Assembly: GCF_028009165.1 (NCBI RefSeq)
Contig: NC_079241.1
Coordinates: 6,014,001 to 6,078,000 of the forward strand
Reading direction: 5' to 3'
DNA from: Akanthomyces muscarius
Taxonomy: Eukaryota; Ascomycota; Sordariomycetes; Hypocreales; Cordycipitaceae
Length of the DNA stretch: 64,000 nucleotides
Shown here: positions 44,776 to 57,336 of the stretch, piece by piece
How positions within the stretch are numbered: position 1 is the first letter of the stretch
Layout of the letters: each line of letters begins with the position of its first letter
Translations under genes and position numbers: made by a program
The notes under the pieces: generated by a model
What the model was told of the DNA's origin: nothing
What the model saw: only the letters and a program-made list of their open reading frames with translations
The model's database searches: none

Positions 44776-46063
44776 ATGAGTGGCTTCGGCGAATTTGATG
44801 AACCTTTTCCGCAGCCCGCGATCCAGGACTATGACCCTCGAGGCGGTGCTTGGGAACAACACTGGGATGACACTGGTCTACACGACCTATGGAAAGGAGG
44901 CAAAAGCCTCCCGGAGACATTCTTCTATGAAAGTGCGGAGAAAACTCCAGCACCGATAGATCACTCGTTCGCAGAAGCCGCTTTGACTGCTGCAAGTGGA
45001 CTCGCGCTGAGTAAGAAGAAGCGATCCCAGAGACTGCTACTCTGAAGAAGCCAGTGCCTCAATAACTAATCATGTCATAGTGATTCCTGAGGTTGGCCCT
45101 GTACTCTTTGCCGCGGGCGTCGGTGGAGTCTTCTTCCTACAGCAGGGTGACAAAGAAATGCCGGGTGCCCAGCACGTGGCAAGTAAAATCGAGGTCCTCG
45201 AGAAGGATCTTTTCCAGCGCCTGAAGGAAGCTCGTCTGCACGACTACAAGGCCATACTTGACGTGCTGAAGGATACCATCGAGTTCTCCGTGCAGAACAA
45301 AATCTTTGAGAAGACTTCCAAGGATGATTTGGTCGTTGTCAACGAGAAATACGATATACTCAAGAAGCACGCTTTTGGAGCCGACTCGAGCTCCATACAG
45401 GTCATGCTCGACAAGTTGGAGAGTGATTTTCACTGGGCCGACAACGATATCCAGCAGACGATAGTGGCGCTGATCCCGTTCATGGTCCAGTGCATGGAGC
45501 TGAAGCTCGTCCTCAACGCCAACCTGGCGCGAATCCATCAAGACAGGGGCGACAACGAAGACGAAGCGCACAAAGTCGCATTCCACTCCGGTATAAAGGA
45601 AGTGTCGTTTGACTTGAGAAAGGCTGTGAATCGACTTGAAGAGTGGATGAAGAAGAAGCAAGAGGACCGTATGAAGCAGCTCAGCACGGAGATCAAGCAA
45701 GAGACGCTGAAAGAGGGCATTTTCTCGACGGTTCGGGAGGCTTGGAAGTTTAAGGATACTGGCTCAGGGCGGGTGTTCCAGGTCAGCGGTGTACAGAAGG
45801 AGATATATGACGTCTGCTACATGGACGACGTGGAGCGGAAGATGAAGGTTTACATGGGCGAAATGGCCAATTGGTACAAAGACCGTCTGCAGGAGCATGT
45901 CGATAGGCACTTCGACGTCATGAAGCAGACTATGGAAAGGTGGAAGAAAGTTGCGGACGCACTGGATAATTTCTGGGGACAGCACGAGGGCCACCAAGAC
46001 AAGGTACTGGATGGTGTGAAGATGTTTCACCAGATGCAGAGCCGGCAGGCTGCTACTAAGTAA
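44776..46063 (+). CDS. orphan helical protein with one hydrophobic segment
   Basis: Two exons, 44776-45010 and 45081-46063 (405 residues), joined by a 70 bp GTAAGA...TAG intron; the junction gives GLALMIPEVGPVLFAAG. No family recognised. Residues ~1-60 are acidic, aromatic-rich and Pro-containing. Residues ~77-98 form one hydrophobic Gly/Ala/Val segment (IPEVGPVLFAAGVGGVFFL). The remaining ~300 residues are almost entirely amphipathic, charged helix with several heptad-like stretches (KAVNRLEEWMKKKQEDRMKQ). There is no signal peptide. The helix-bundle-plus-single-hydrophobic-segment layout occurs in several unrelated families, including membrane-remodelling and pore-forming proteins, and sequence alone does not choose between them. 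Confidence 0.7.
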
Positions 46064-46706
46064 GGTCGACATGAGTGGTAGTCAACGCCTGAAGCTAGAT
46101 GCGTCTCTTAATTAAACATAGCTAGACGGTATCAGGCTACGAGAAGCTGAGCAATTATAAGATGAAATCCATCTCCTAGAGCCCATATTATGCGAAGCTG
46201 ATGAAGCCAAGAGACGTGTTCAGGATACAGCGTTTGACTTGATAATGATGTCTTGAATTGAATTCGGCGTAAACATTAAAAGAGCTTTTTAATGAATACA
46301 AGAAGAAGAAAAAACGCGGCACCTGGTCAACCACTACCTACCTACAGTTATTGAATTAGCGGCCCAGCCCAGTAACAAGCGTGCCAAGCTCGCCCAACAG
46401 GTGTTGCAAGTACCAGCAGGCAGCCAGCGTGCGCCAGGGTACTTCAGGCACACATCATTTATTATTTACTCAACAGCGAGTCCGCTGTGGGCCTCAGCTC
46501 ACCGCAGAAGACGCGTTCCTCCCAACTCCTAAGGTACCAAGCCATGCCAGGCGGGGCAAATTGTGACCCCTCTCTAAATTTTTTTTCTGATGACCCCGGC
46601 TCGTCTGGAAATTTTTTTCTTTTTCCTACACACATCTTCCTCACCTTCACAAACCAAAAATTCTCGTTCTTTGCACAAGGGCTTTGCCTACGAGTGAAGA
46701 GTGACA
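46064..46706. promoter_or_regulatory. upstream region of KAP123
   Basis: Spacer of 643 bp between two rightward genes. The last 140 bp before the KAP123 ATG are T- and C-rich (TTTTTTTCTG and CTTTTTCCT near 46580-46630), typical of strongly expressed fungal genes. No gene is visible. Confidence 0.5.
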
Positions 46707-49700
46707 ATGGACAAGGATAAGCTTGTCCAGCTGCTGCAGGCCAGCCAAGTTCGTACGTCTTTCCTCGCGCTGCATTTTTCAACTTGTTGTTGACCATTTT
46801 TCCCTCTGTAGCCGACACGGAACAGGTCAAGGCCGTGACAGCCGATCTCCAGAAGAACTACTACTCCAAGCCCGAGTCTCTTCTGCTCCTCGTTGAGATT
46901 GCTCTCACACACGGCGATGCCCCCATCCGACAGCTCGCCTCGGTCCAGGCCGCCCGCATCGCGCCCAAGCACTGGGACAATGTGCCCGACGACAAGAAGT
47001 CGATGTGCCGCACCCACCTCCTCGAGGGCTCTCTCAAGGAGTCCTCGGCTGCCAACCGTCACTCTCTTGCTCGCTTGATTGCCGACCTTGTCACTCTCGA
47101 CATGGAGAACCAGCAGGGCGAAGAGTTCCTTCAGCAGATCATTCCTCTCAACAACCACGACAACGTCGTGGCCCGCGAGGTTGGCTCTTACCTCATCTAT
47201 GCCATGCTGGAGAACGACCCTGTTCACTTCAGCGACCACACACACCAGCTTCTGCAGCTGTTCCGCTCTCGCATCGAGGACCCGGACAGCAAGGACGTCC
47301 GCATCAATGTCGTCCGTGGTGTCGGTGCCATCCTCAACAATATCATTCCTGAGGAGGACCCCCAGGCCGTGGAGGCTGTTGCCAGTTTCCTTCCTGCAAT
47401 GGTCAACATTCTTAAGGCTACTGTTGAGGCTGAGGATGAAGAGAACTACAAGGTCGTCTTCGAAGTCTTCCACAACTTCATTGCTTACGACTCCGCTCTC
47501 TTTGGCTCTCACCTCCAGGAGCTCCTTCAGTTCATGATGGACCTCGCCGGCAACAAGCAGGCCGAAGATGATGCTCGTTCGCAAGCCGTTGCTTTCCTTA
47601 TCCAGACGGTTCACTTCCGTCCCCGCAAGCTGCAGGCCATGAACGACGTTCCTTCCCGAATGATGGTCGGTGCCATGCACATTGTTGCCGAGCTTGACGA
47701 CGACGACGATGACGAGGATATGTCTCCGGCCAGATCCGCCATCGGCCTCGTTGACGAGCTTGCCAACTCCCTTCCCCCTCGCCAGGTCATCGTTCCTCTT
47801 CTAGAGCAGTTCCCTACCTTTGCTAGCAGCCAGGACCCCAGTTACAGAATGTCTGCCATGCTCTCTCTCGGCAATGCTGCTGCTGGTGCTCCCGACTTCA
47901 TCTCCACCCAGCTTGAGCCTCTGCTGCCTACCATTGTCAGCCTCCTTGTTGACAATGAGCTCAAGGTTCGCCACGCTGCTCTTGTCGGCCTGATCCATCT
48001 CGCTGAGGAGATGGTTGATGAGATGGCTTCTCACCACGAGCAGATTCTCTCTGCCGTGCTCAAGAATCTCGAGGCTGCTTCACAAGCTGGCAATGACAAG
48101 AAGAACGTTGCCATCATCCGCTGTGCCTGCGGTGCCCTCGACACCTTCGGTGACGGCATTGAGAACAAGGTCATGGCCCAATACGGCCCTAACCTGATTG
48201 CCCCCATGGTCAAGCTCCTGAACCACGACGATTTTGGCGTCCGTGCTGGCGCTGCTTCTGCTATCGGCGCCATTTCTTCCTCTATGGAGGGTAACTTCCA
48301 GCCTTACTTCGAGGAAGTGATGAAGGCACTCGGCAAGTTTGTCACGATCAAGGAAACCGACGAAGAGATGAACCTTCGCAGCGCCACTTGCGATAGCTTG
48401 GGCCGCATTGCCACTGCTGTTGGCTCCGAGGCCTTTCAGCCTTACGTTATGGACCTCATGAAGGCCAGTGAGGAGGCCCTCCACCTCGACAACCCCAGAC
48501 TTAAGGAGACTAGCTTCATTCTCTGGTCCAGCCTCTCCAAGGTCTACCAGGAGCAGTTCGGCCACTTCCTCGACGGCGTTTTCAACGGCCTCTTTTCCTC
48601 GCTTGATCTTGAAGAGGAGGAGATAGATCTTCCCGGTGTTGACGCCAGCCAGCTTGGCGAAGGCTCCATCGTTGTTGGTGGCAAGAAGATCAAGGTCAAG
48701 ACGAACTCTAGCGAGGACGATGTTGCCATTGCTACTGGTGGTGCTGACGAGGATGACTGGGCTGACCTGGAGGACTTTGAGGATCTCGGCGCCGTCACTG
48801 CCGTAGCTCTTGAGCAGGAGATTGCTCTCGATGTTCTCGGCGACGTCATCGCCAACTCTTGCAACAGCAGCAACCTCGAGACTTACACCGAAAAGACGAT
48901 TGAGAAGATTACTCCCTTCGCCGAGCACACATACGAGGGTTGCCGCAAGTCTGCCATCTCCACTCTTTGGAGAATCTACACCCGCGTGTTCCAGATCTGG
49001 GAGACAAATGCTGGCGTCAAGTGGGAGCCTGGCATGCCTCCCAAGCACACCCCCCCTGCGTCCATTGTCAGCATAGGCCAGGCTCTCCAGCAGACCACCA
49101 ACAACCTCTGGGCCGAAGACGGCGAACGGTACGTGACTGTCTTTTCATTTATACCTATTCGACTTCGCATGATGAATACCTTGCGTTATACCCAGCTCAC
49201 TCAGACGCAAATTGCGGTTGCTGAGAAAACGTCTAATCTACTCCTGATCTGCAAACTTGTCTATCACTTTTACCGTGGCATATTGTTTCTTCGAGCCAAT
49301 GCTAACTAAGTGAATTTATAGGAGCGTCATTACGGATATCAACCGCAATGTTGCTGCTGCTCTCAAGGCATGTGGTCCTGCTGTTCTCGCCTCCAACTCT
49401 GAGATGCTTCAGGAGATCGTCTCAGTCATCACCTTGATCATCACCCGCTCGCACCCCTGCCAGCAAGATCTCGGTGACGAGGAAGGCGAGCAGGAGATCG
49501 ACGCTGGCTCGTCGGAATACGATTGGCTTGTTGTCGATACTGCTCTTGATGTTGTCATTGGCCTGGCTACCGCCCTTGGTCCCTCTTTCGCTGAGCTCTG
49601 GAAGATCTTTGAGAAGCCCGTTCTCAAGCTCGCCAGTTCCACTGAGGATCTTCACCGCTCCACTGCCGTCGGCACCATTGCCGAGGTCCTGAAGCACGCT

Positions 49701-50261
49701 GGCGAGGCTATGACCCCCTTCACTGAGTCTCTTGGCCAGGCTCTTGGGCGTCGTCTAACGGACCCTGATGCTCTTGCCAAGTCGAACGCTGCCTATGCCA
49801 TGGGTCTCCTCGTCTACACTTCTACCGACACTTCCAAGACTTTCCCCCTGTACCCTCAGATCTGGGAGAAGCTCGAGCCTCTCATCGCTGTCCGTGAGAT
49901 GCGTCTCACTGACAATGTTGCCGGTGCTCTTTGCCGCATGATGATGAAGAACCCCGACGCCGGCTTCGTCAGCGAGGCTCTCCCTGCCATCGTCAATGTC
50001 CTTCCCCTCGAAGAAGACTATGAGGAGAACGAGCCCATCTACAAGTGCATCTACACTCTCTACGACCAGTCTAACCAGACTGTCCAGCAGCTTACTCCCC
50101 AGCTTCTTGGTATCTTTGAGAAGGTCCTATCGCCTCCCGAAGACCAGCTGGAGCCTAGCAGCCGCGAGATTTTGCAGCGCGTCGTTGGAGTTCTCTACAA
50201 GTCTCAGCCTGACCTCCTTGCCAACCACGCTGGCTTGCTCAAGCTTGCTGGTCTGCAATAA
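46707..50261 (+). CDS. KAP123: importin beta-4 (karyopherin KAP123)
   Basis: Three exons, 46707-46752, 46812-49128 and 49322-50261 (1100 residues, usual for Kap123). The tiny first exon (MDKDKLVQLLQASQV) joins PDTEQVKAVTADL. HEAT repeats run through the whole protein. An acidic loop (VAELDDDDDDEDMSP, near residue 330) is the usual cargo/Ran-contacting kind, and another acidic insertion (DEDDWADLEDFEDLGAV) lies near 685. Kap123 carries ribosomal proteins and histones H3/H4 through nuclear pores, with RanGTP releasing cargo. The second intron is long for this window (193 bp) and its 5' part is open in frame, ending at a stop at 49309. Codon use is biased to C-ending codons, fitting high expression. 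Confidence 0.96.
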
Positions 50262-50816
50262 AGCACGCTTCAACATGAGGCGAAATAAAAGAATCAAAAG
50301 GAATCGGGAAACGGTAAAAGGGCGGCACCACATTGGAAATGAATTTTAAGAATATATATAGCATTAGTAGGGAAGCTGGCTTTCGATGATTTGGACCATG
50401 AAGCGATGATTGCAATACGCATTTGATGAGCTTGGGGGGATTAAAAAGATACCTTGGGAATAAGAATAATAGAGTGACGACGTTTAGCCTTAGAAGGCTC
50501 ATGAATTGAATGATCTTCAATATAGGACTTGATCGTCCATTCCGCCATGTAAAGAAGCATGCCAGCACTAGATAGTAATAATGGATTGGTATGCAGTGAG
50601 AATCAATGTTGATGGGATATTAAATGAAGTACAGGAAACAAGATGTGCGAGTTGACGCCAGAACCATGCAGAGCTACAGTACAGTATGTTTGAAAGCGGC
50701 GACTGGCGCACCGCTCCAGGCCAACGAAAGAAAGACTTGGCGATGAAAACAAAATGCAGATGAACTTCCAGTCTCCTCCCTTTTCATGCAATCGATGCTA
50801 TTTTTGCAGCGAGTTT
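50262..50816. other. intergenic, convergent 3' regions
   Basis: Spacer of 555 bp between converging KAP123 and TAPT1-family genes. AT-rich, with no gene or clear element. Confidence 0.5.
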
Positions 50817-53800
50817 TTACCAGATGCGCTTGTTGACCATGTCGTAGCGAAAGACGCCATTATAATCCGGTTCGGGCGCCGGCTGCTTCTTCTCCTCCCC
50901 CGGCCTCCTGCCGCCGGGACCCTTGCCGCCCTTGAGGCCCTCGGTCTTGTCGGCGTGGATCCAGCGCTGCCTGTCGTCCGAGAGCTCAATCTCGCCGCGG
51001 CCGCCGACGCGGCGGCCCTTGGCGTCGTACGACTCGCGCTCGACGACGCCGCGGGCGACGAGCTGCTCCTTGTGCTTCATGGCGGCGTAGCGGCCGCGGG
51101 CGTACTTGAGGAGGGCCATGCCGAGGAGCAGCTTGAGGATGAGGAGGACGAGAAAGGCGATGAAGAAGACGACGACCATGGTGAGGGCGGCGATGAGGTC
51201 GTCCGACGTCCAGGCGAACCAGGGCCGGGCGTGGAGCGGCGCGCCGTAGGTGGCGCGGCCGAGCGAGTCGCGGATCAGCGCGTCGAAGCGGTTCAGCGCG
51301 GCCATCATGGCGGGCGACGAGGGCCGCGCCGACTCCTCGGCGAGCGACGTCTGCGTCGACTGCTGTGGCAGCGGCATGGGGAGGTAGGTGGCGAGGAACA
51401 TGTGGTAGGTCTGGATGGAGGCGCGGATGAAGAGGCACGACAGCGGGATGACGGCGAGGCCGAGACGGCGGGTGAGGGAGGGGCTGGTAAAGGCCTGTTT
51501 GGAGGGTCAGATGAGTGTTTGGTGTCACGGGGGAGAGATCTTGGGAGGCCTGGCTTACATGAGTGTAGTAGTCCTTGCATAGGATGTCTAATGTGCGTGA
51601 GTAAAAGTGTGGCTTGATGTTGTTGAATTTGCCGACGTAGGCATGCTTGATGGTGTCTACCAGCATCTCGCTGCCAACGACAATCAGAAACGGCGAGAGG
51701 ACCTCGCCGGACCACAGCCAGGATGGCAATGCCGTGAAGCTATGCGGTAGAATGGAGGGGTGGTGCAACGGCACACCGCTGCCGTTGCCATCAATGTCCG
51801 TCTCGCCAAACCCTGCGCCGGGGACCGAAAAGCCGCCAACCTCGACGATATTCCTCATGGCAATAATCAGCAGCATGATCCAGAGGTGAAAGCGCTCTAC
51901 AATGTCGGCGCACGTCAGCTGAAACAGGTTGTCCTTTTCGAAGCGCTTGAAGACGGTGCTCTTGATCTCCACAAACTGGTTCGACAGCAGCAGCGTCAGC
52001 AGCGCGTTCGAGTACGAGTTGACGGCGACGTTGAGCGTGATGACCTGGTAGTAGAGCGCGATCGAGTGCAGGCAGTTGTACGCCAGCGCGAGGAGGAACA
52101 TGCCGAGCGGGAGCAGAATCTTGGATCGGCCCGACGCGTTCCGCGACAGCGTCTCGGAGCTGAAGAGGCACTCGAGAATGTCCTGCCCGATGGCGGAGAG
52201 CAGGCGGTCGCCGACCTCGAGGATGTTGAAGATGACGTAGAGCTTAATGGCCGACTGCGCGCGGATAAAGTGGTACATGCGGCTGGCGTCGAGCTTCATA
52301 AGCGCAAAGGAGCTGCAGAGGATGACGGCACCCTGGAGCAGGTCGGCCTTGTGGTAGGTCGAGAGGTTGGAGGGCATCGACTTTGTGCGGCGATGGCGAA
52401 AGCTGCCTGATTTGGGGCCGGGGCCTTGCTGCTCGCGGTGCTGCGTAGAGGTGCGTCGCTGTGCATGCCCGTCGCCTTGTGCATCCGCAGCTTCGCTGGC
52501 TCGACTTATACTCCGCGACCGGTCGCCAGCGCTCGTGGCTTCACTGACTGTGCGACCTCTGGTCGCTCGTCCTCGCCGCCACAGACGACCGATGCCATCC
52601 CAGACGAAGCCCAGCAGCCACTTTGTTTCCTTGCAGACAATGTACACCCACCAGCGGACCAGCACGCCGATGGCCATGAAGAACCTGATCGGGAGTATGG
52701 TAAATGTGTGAAGCCAGGCGTCGAGACACGCCAGCGCGCCAAAGTATAGTGTTCGTTCGAGATAGGCCGGCAGGAGAATGACGCTGCGCAGTCGCTCAAA
52801 TTTGACGGCGCTCGATTCGTATGGCATGTCGCTCGTGTGGGAGTGGTGGATGTAGAGCGGGCTCGGCCGCTGCGCCGCAAGCTCGAGCTGCAGATGCGTC
52901 GGCAGTGACATGGGCGGCAGCGGTATCATGGGCGGCATAGGCGACGGCGCGCGGCTGCTGCTTGCGCCCTTGGGCTCCGACATGATGGAGGATGTCACTG
53001 CCGCCGGTCCGGTCTTAATGGCCGGCGAGGGCAGCATGCCGTTTGGAAGCTTCTCCATGCCGCCAGCGTCATCCATGTGCAGGTTCAACGGTGGTGGGCG
53101 CTGTGCCGGCATCGCGGATCGGGGCATGACGGCCGAGTACGGAGGGAGGTCAAAGATCTTGGCGCGTCCCGTGGGGGGGGTCGACACGGTGCGCGGAGAC
53201 CCGGATCGCGGGGCCATCTCGGTGCGTGCGTTGCGCGCGTCGGCGCCGCGTCCTTCGTAGATGCCCAGTCCGTTAGACATGTGGTGGCTGTGACTATGCT
53301 GTTGCTGCTGGTACTGGTGGTGGCCGCCGTCGCGCGAGGTGCGCAGCTCCGGCTGGGCGAGCAGGGACTGGCGAATGGCCTCCTTTTGCTGTGAGAACTT
53401 GCCGTGGTCAAACGACGGGCGGGCACTGGGCGGCGCCGGGCCGATCGGCAGCGACTGCGGCGACGACATGAGCTCCTGGATCTCCGAGGCGGGCAGGCGC
53501 GGGACGTTGTCTGTAGAGCCGGGCTTGGCGTTGGAGCTCCCTCGTCGAGACTTTGTCTGCGGCCGTAGAGGTCGGGGGTGATGCTGCTGCTGCTGCTGCT
53601 CCTGCTCCTGCTGTTCGTCGTGAAGCGGCGGTGTGGGCTGCTGTTGCTGCTGCGGCTGGAAGTATGGCGGCGGCACAGGATCCGGACGAGGCGTGTCGCT
53701 CCGCCCCCGGTCGGCGACGCCCTTCTTCAAGCTGCCGCCGCCGTTGAGGAGCTGCTGCTGTTCCGTCCACGTTCGCACCGGGCTGCTGGCCGTTCGCGAT

Positions 53801-53964
53801 CGCGCGGCCTCAATTCCGTTGGTGTGTGTGCGCAGGGCCGCCGGCGGCTGCTGTTCGCCGCCCAAGTGCATCGCGGGATCGGGGAGCATGGTTGTCGTCG
53901 GGGCGGCCGGCGGCGACGGCGGCGGTGACAGCCTTGGGCTGATTGGATCAGCGGTAGCAGCCAT
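50817..53964 (-). CDS. TAPT1/Emp65-family multi-pass membrane protein
   Basis: Two exons, 51559-53964 and 50817-51494 (1027 residues), joined in phase 0 by a 64 bp GTAAGC...CAG intron. Residues 1-~390 are low-complexity (Pro/Gln/Ser/His tracts) and probably cytosolic and disordered. The TAPT1 (DUF747) domain follows from about residue 390: KADLLQGAVILCSSFALMKL, AIKLYVIFNILEVGDRLLSA, VNSYSNALLTLLLSNQFVEI and FQLTCADIVERFHLWIMLLI. Further membrane helices include VVVFFIAFLVLLILKLLLGM near the end. Yeast Emp65 works with Slp1 at the ER membrane in protecting soluble proteins from degradation; human TAPT1 is linked to cilia. The ER role is the more likely here. The C-terminal tail is basic. Confidence 0.9.
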
Positions 53965-54365
53965 GTTTAGACTCTTGGCAGCATTTTCTGGCAGCAGGGT
54001 CCCCTCGCGGATCGTACGGGAAAGTGGTCAAGCGTAGGTAGGCGAAAAGAATTGCGACGGGGCGGTATTGTGTTTGCAAGGTGGCTGATGATGATGCCAA
54101 CTAGACGTTTTCATTTGACCCGTCAGCTGGCGCAACGGCCTGCCAGATCAAGCTGTGGGGCAGCCAAAGTCTCCAGGAGCGGCCGCTGGGATTGACCAAC
54201 AGTTGCGTGTAAGATGCAGTACTAATGTAAAATGGTGTTTTGACTTTATTGTATTACTATATTCAGCAAGGAGTCGTCCTTTTCTTTCTCATTTTACGTC
54301 TTTCGCAACCCGTCACACCATCTGTCCGTTGCAGAACCAACTTACAGCTTGTTAGTGCCATGCAG
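53965..54365. other. intergenic, TAPT1-family promoter and hydrolase 3' region
   Basis: Spacer of 401 bp between two leftward genes. No distinct element recognised. Confidence 0.45.
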
Positions 54366-55381
54366 TCAGCCCAGGTACTGATCGAACCAGGTGACGGCCT
54401 GGAGAAAGGCCTGCTCCTTGGCAAACTTTTGCTGCTTGTCGCTGAGGTCGCCGCGGACCGCGAAGCCGTGCGTGGTGGCGGAGAAGAGGTTGATCTGGTA
54501 GGGCTGCTTGGTCTTGGCGAGAATCTCCTCCGACTTGTGGCGCTTCTCGGCCGGGAAGATGGAGTCGGTCTCGGCGGCGGAAATGGCAAAGGGGCCGGTG
54601 ATGGCTGCGAGCTCTTCCTCCTCGACAAACGACGGGTGGGCGGCGTAGCCGACCTCGATGCCGTCCTTGTAGTGGCGGACGACGTACTAGTTGCAGACAG
54701 CAGTTAGCTTCACGCAAGAGGGAGGAGGATGGAATTGGAGAGAAGGACGAGGGAAAAGACGTACCTTGGCGCCGAAGCAGTAGCCGACAGCACCAATGTG
54801 CTTGACGCCCATGTCGCGGATGGCCTGGATGGCCTTGACGATGATGGGGTCAATAGCCTCCTTGGTGTGCGGGTTGTCGCCGCTGCTGCCGTGCGCGACC
54901 CACTGGCTCAGCTCGAAGCCCTCGGGGCGGTTGTGCGGGACGGGGTCGCCGTTGAAGAGGTCGACGACGACGGTCAGGTAGCCGCGCTCGGCAAAGGCGT
55001 CGGCCATGAGCTTGCTGTTCTGCCAGATGCCAATGACGTCGGGCAGGTACAGGATGCCGACGTCCTTGCGGGCCGTCTTGTCGGCCGGCGTGGCGACGTA
55101 GGCCTCGATGGTGTTGTCAATTTTGATGATTTTGCCCTTGGGCTCGCCCCTGTTTGCATGTTAGCATCGTTTTTTTTTTCGCCGTTGCCACTTCGTTCTT
55201 CTCGCGCAGGCTGCAGTGGTGGTGACACCTCTTGTATGGAGGGGTAGCTTTATGGGTGTGTTTCTCGAGATAGTTCTCTCGCCATAACAGGTACGACGAG
55301 ACGGAAAGGGCAAGTGTAAGAGCAGACTTACTCGTGGAGCGTTCCTAGGGTGCAGCAGCGAGCGGGAGGGTTAGAAGCCAT
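54366..55381 (-). CDS. dienelactone hydrolase family protein
   Basis: Three exons, 55332-55381, 54765-55149 and 54366-54686 (251 residues). The first intron is 182 bp, the second 78 bp; the junctions restore HEGEPKGKIIKIDNTIEAYVA and GYCFGAKYVVRHYKDG. The alpha/beta-hydrolase triad is visible as Cys141 in GYCFGAK, the Asp in AETDSIFP and the His in TTHGFAVRGD, with Cys in place of Ser as in dienelactone hydrolases. No targeting signal is seen, so it is probably cytosolic. Bacterial relatives hydrolyse dienelactone in chloroaromatic breakdown; fungal members, including yeast Aim2, have no settled substrate. The call is to family level. Confidence 0.92.
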
Positions 55382-56466
55382 TGTGAGTATATGGTTTGAT
55401 ATCGTGTGGTAGTTGCAAGGTCGCAAAGTCGTTTAGTCCACAGTCGCAATCGAGTCAATGGTCAAACACCGGCTTGGGAGCAGTGACGTGTGGGCACAGG
55501 AAACCTTTTATGCACCCTCGCTTTACTAATTAGCTATCGTCTAGCTCTCCCAGCTGCCCTCTTTTTTTTTTTTAATCCCCGACACAAATCTATTGCTACG
55601 AGCCGACGCAGTGGGACCCCAACACGGTCGTCGCAAATGGTGGTGCATGGAAAGCTGATGACGCCAACGCTGCCCCTCCTCCCACTAGTCGGAAGGAGAT
55701 CAAGAGGTTCCATGAGAGCTGCGACGCGGAAGCGTGTGTACCCTCCTCGGATTAAATCTTCTAAACTCCGTTTCTTATGCGGTAGGCTAGGCCACAAGGA
55801 ACAAGTGTGTACCACTGATGCATCTAAACACAATCATGCTTTTGGTAGGCAGCCTGTTGGTAATGGGGTCTGGCGTTTGATAGGAACGTGACGGGGCAGA
55901 CGTGCATCTCAAAGGAGCAAGCTTCGGCAGCGACAGCGGCAGACGCCCCCAGGTGTACTACCCGGTCCGCCTCCTCGCGAGTAGAAAAAAAAGGCCGTGC
56001 CGACGTCCCTCCCCATTCGTCGCTTAGTAAGATACCGCACATTTTTACCGTTCCTGTTGCACGGTGCCCCTGGTATCGTAATTGTACTGCTAGAATTCCG
56101 GCTTAATTCCATTTAGCTCTCTTTTTCTTTCGTCGCTGGGCGGGGGTTGTTAACGCCGGCGCGTGGCCGAAAGGTCCGGCCGGTCAAACGGGCACGGAAC
56201 GGGCGAGCGCCGACGTCGGCTGCCACAGCAATTGATAGAATCGTCATGAATAAGTTTCGAAAATTACAAATCAGCACTTGAAGAAGAAAGAATCCAATAA
56301 AGAAGAGATGTGGCAGCGTGAAAGCAAACTGCACAGTATACGGCTGTTTGTTTGGCTGTCTGTATTTGGGTATCATGAAACTTTGTGGTACTCTTACCAA
56401 TGCTGTATGCAGATATGTATGAAGCAGAAGAAGAAGAAGAAGAAGAAGAAAAAGAAGAATAAATGC
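55382..56466. other. intergenic, hydrolase promoter and zinc-finger gene 3' region
   Basis: Spacer of 1.09 kb between two leftward genes. It has a run of about 13 T at 55561-55573 and a short (GAA)n tract at 56426-56458 just before the next stop codon. Short frames near 55490-55890 have no domain. No gene is supported. Confidence 0.45.
56426..56458 (+). repeat. short (AAG)n microsatellite
   Basis: About ten AAG units with one AAAAAG interruption, in the 3' region of the zinc-finger splicing-protein gene. It is the same motif as the long array at 6736. Confidence 0.9.
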
Positions 56467-57336
56467 CTATTTTGTCCGTAGCCCCTTTGGCTTCCGCTTT
56501 TTGAACACTACAGCACCCACTGTCGGGTCTGCATCTTCCGACTTGGCCGCCGTCTCTGTGATGCCGCCCGCAGCCGTGTCAGGTTCCTCCTCCTTGACAG
56601 CAGGCTCCAGCTTCACATCCGCACCATCGTCAGCCTTGCCCTCCTCCTTGACACCTTCCCCTTTGGCGACGCCATCGTCGGCGGACTGCTTCTTGACCAG
56701 CGACCCGCTGAGCAGCGCGTCCAGCTCCGCCTCCTGGTCCTCCGGCATCGCCCTGGAGTCGAGACGGCCCCAGCGCTTCGGCTTCTTGAAGAGGCCGCGC
56801 ATCGCCTCCTCCTGTTCCTTTTCCTCCTCATTCTCCTCGCGCTTACGCACGCCGGACGCTCGGGCTTCGACTTTGGCCTCGTCGCCGCTCGGCCTCGTTT
56901 CAATCACGCGCGTGTTGGTCACCGTCCACTCGCCCGGCATCGCCATCTCGGGGCGGAAGCTGCTCGGCACCGCCACGCCCAGCTCGGCGAGCTGCTCGCG
57001 CTGCCTCTTGAGCGACGCCTCGGACGTTACGGGCGGTGGCGCAGGTCTTGACGACCCAGACGCGGGTTGATGTGAGGACGACGAGCCGGCGCCGCCTGAA
57101 GTGTGTGAGCTTCCGCTGGGGACCACGCCATTGAGACGGTCAATCTCTCGCTTGGCGCGCTCCTTGTCGCGTTCGTCTCGGTCGTGGCTGCGGTGCAGGT
57201 CGCGCAGGGAGCGCTTGACGGCGCCCTGGTGCTTGCCTGTCGATTCGTGGTTTGCGCGCTCAATCTTGGTGTCGCGCACGTAGACGGCGCAGTACTTGCA
57301 CCAGTACCGCGGTGTTGACTTCCAGTATTCTGACAT
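56467..57336 (-). CDS. U1-type zinc-finger protein, WBP4-like splicing factor
   Basis: Single exon, 289 residues. The N-terminus (MSEYWKSTPRYWCKYCAVYV, then RANHESTGKHQGAVKR) is a U1/matrin-type C2H2 finger at about residues 13-37, whose opening is diagnostic for the WBP4/formin-binding-protein-21 family. A basic helical stretch follows (HDRDERDKERAKREIDRLNG). The rest is low-complexity with acidic patches; FKKPKRWGRLDSRAMPEDQEA is a conserved-looking island. It ends in FKKRKPKG, a likely nuclear signal. No WW domains are present, unlike in human WBP4. Homologues associate with the spliceosome around activation. The role is inferred from the family. Confidence 0.82.
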   Translation of the reverse strand: MSEYWKSTPRYWCKYCAVYVRDTKIERANHESTGKHQGAVKRSLRDLHRSHDRDERDKERAKREIDRLNGVVPSGSSHTSGGAGSSSSHQPASGSSRPAPPPVTSEASLKRQREQLAELGVAVPSSFRPEMAMPGEWTVTNTRVIETRPSGDEAKVEARASGVRKREENEEEKEQEEAMRGLFKKPKRWGRLDSRAMPEDQEAELDALLSGSLVKKQSADDGVAKGEGVKEEGKADDGADVKLEPAVKEEEPDTAAGGITETAAKSEDADPTVGAVVFKKRKPKGLRTK

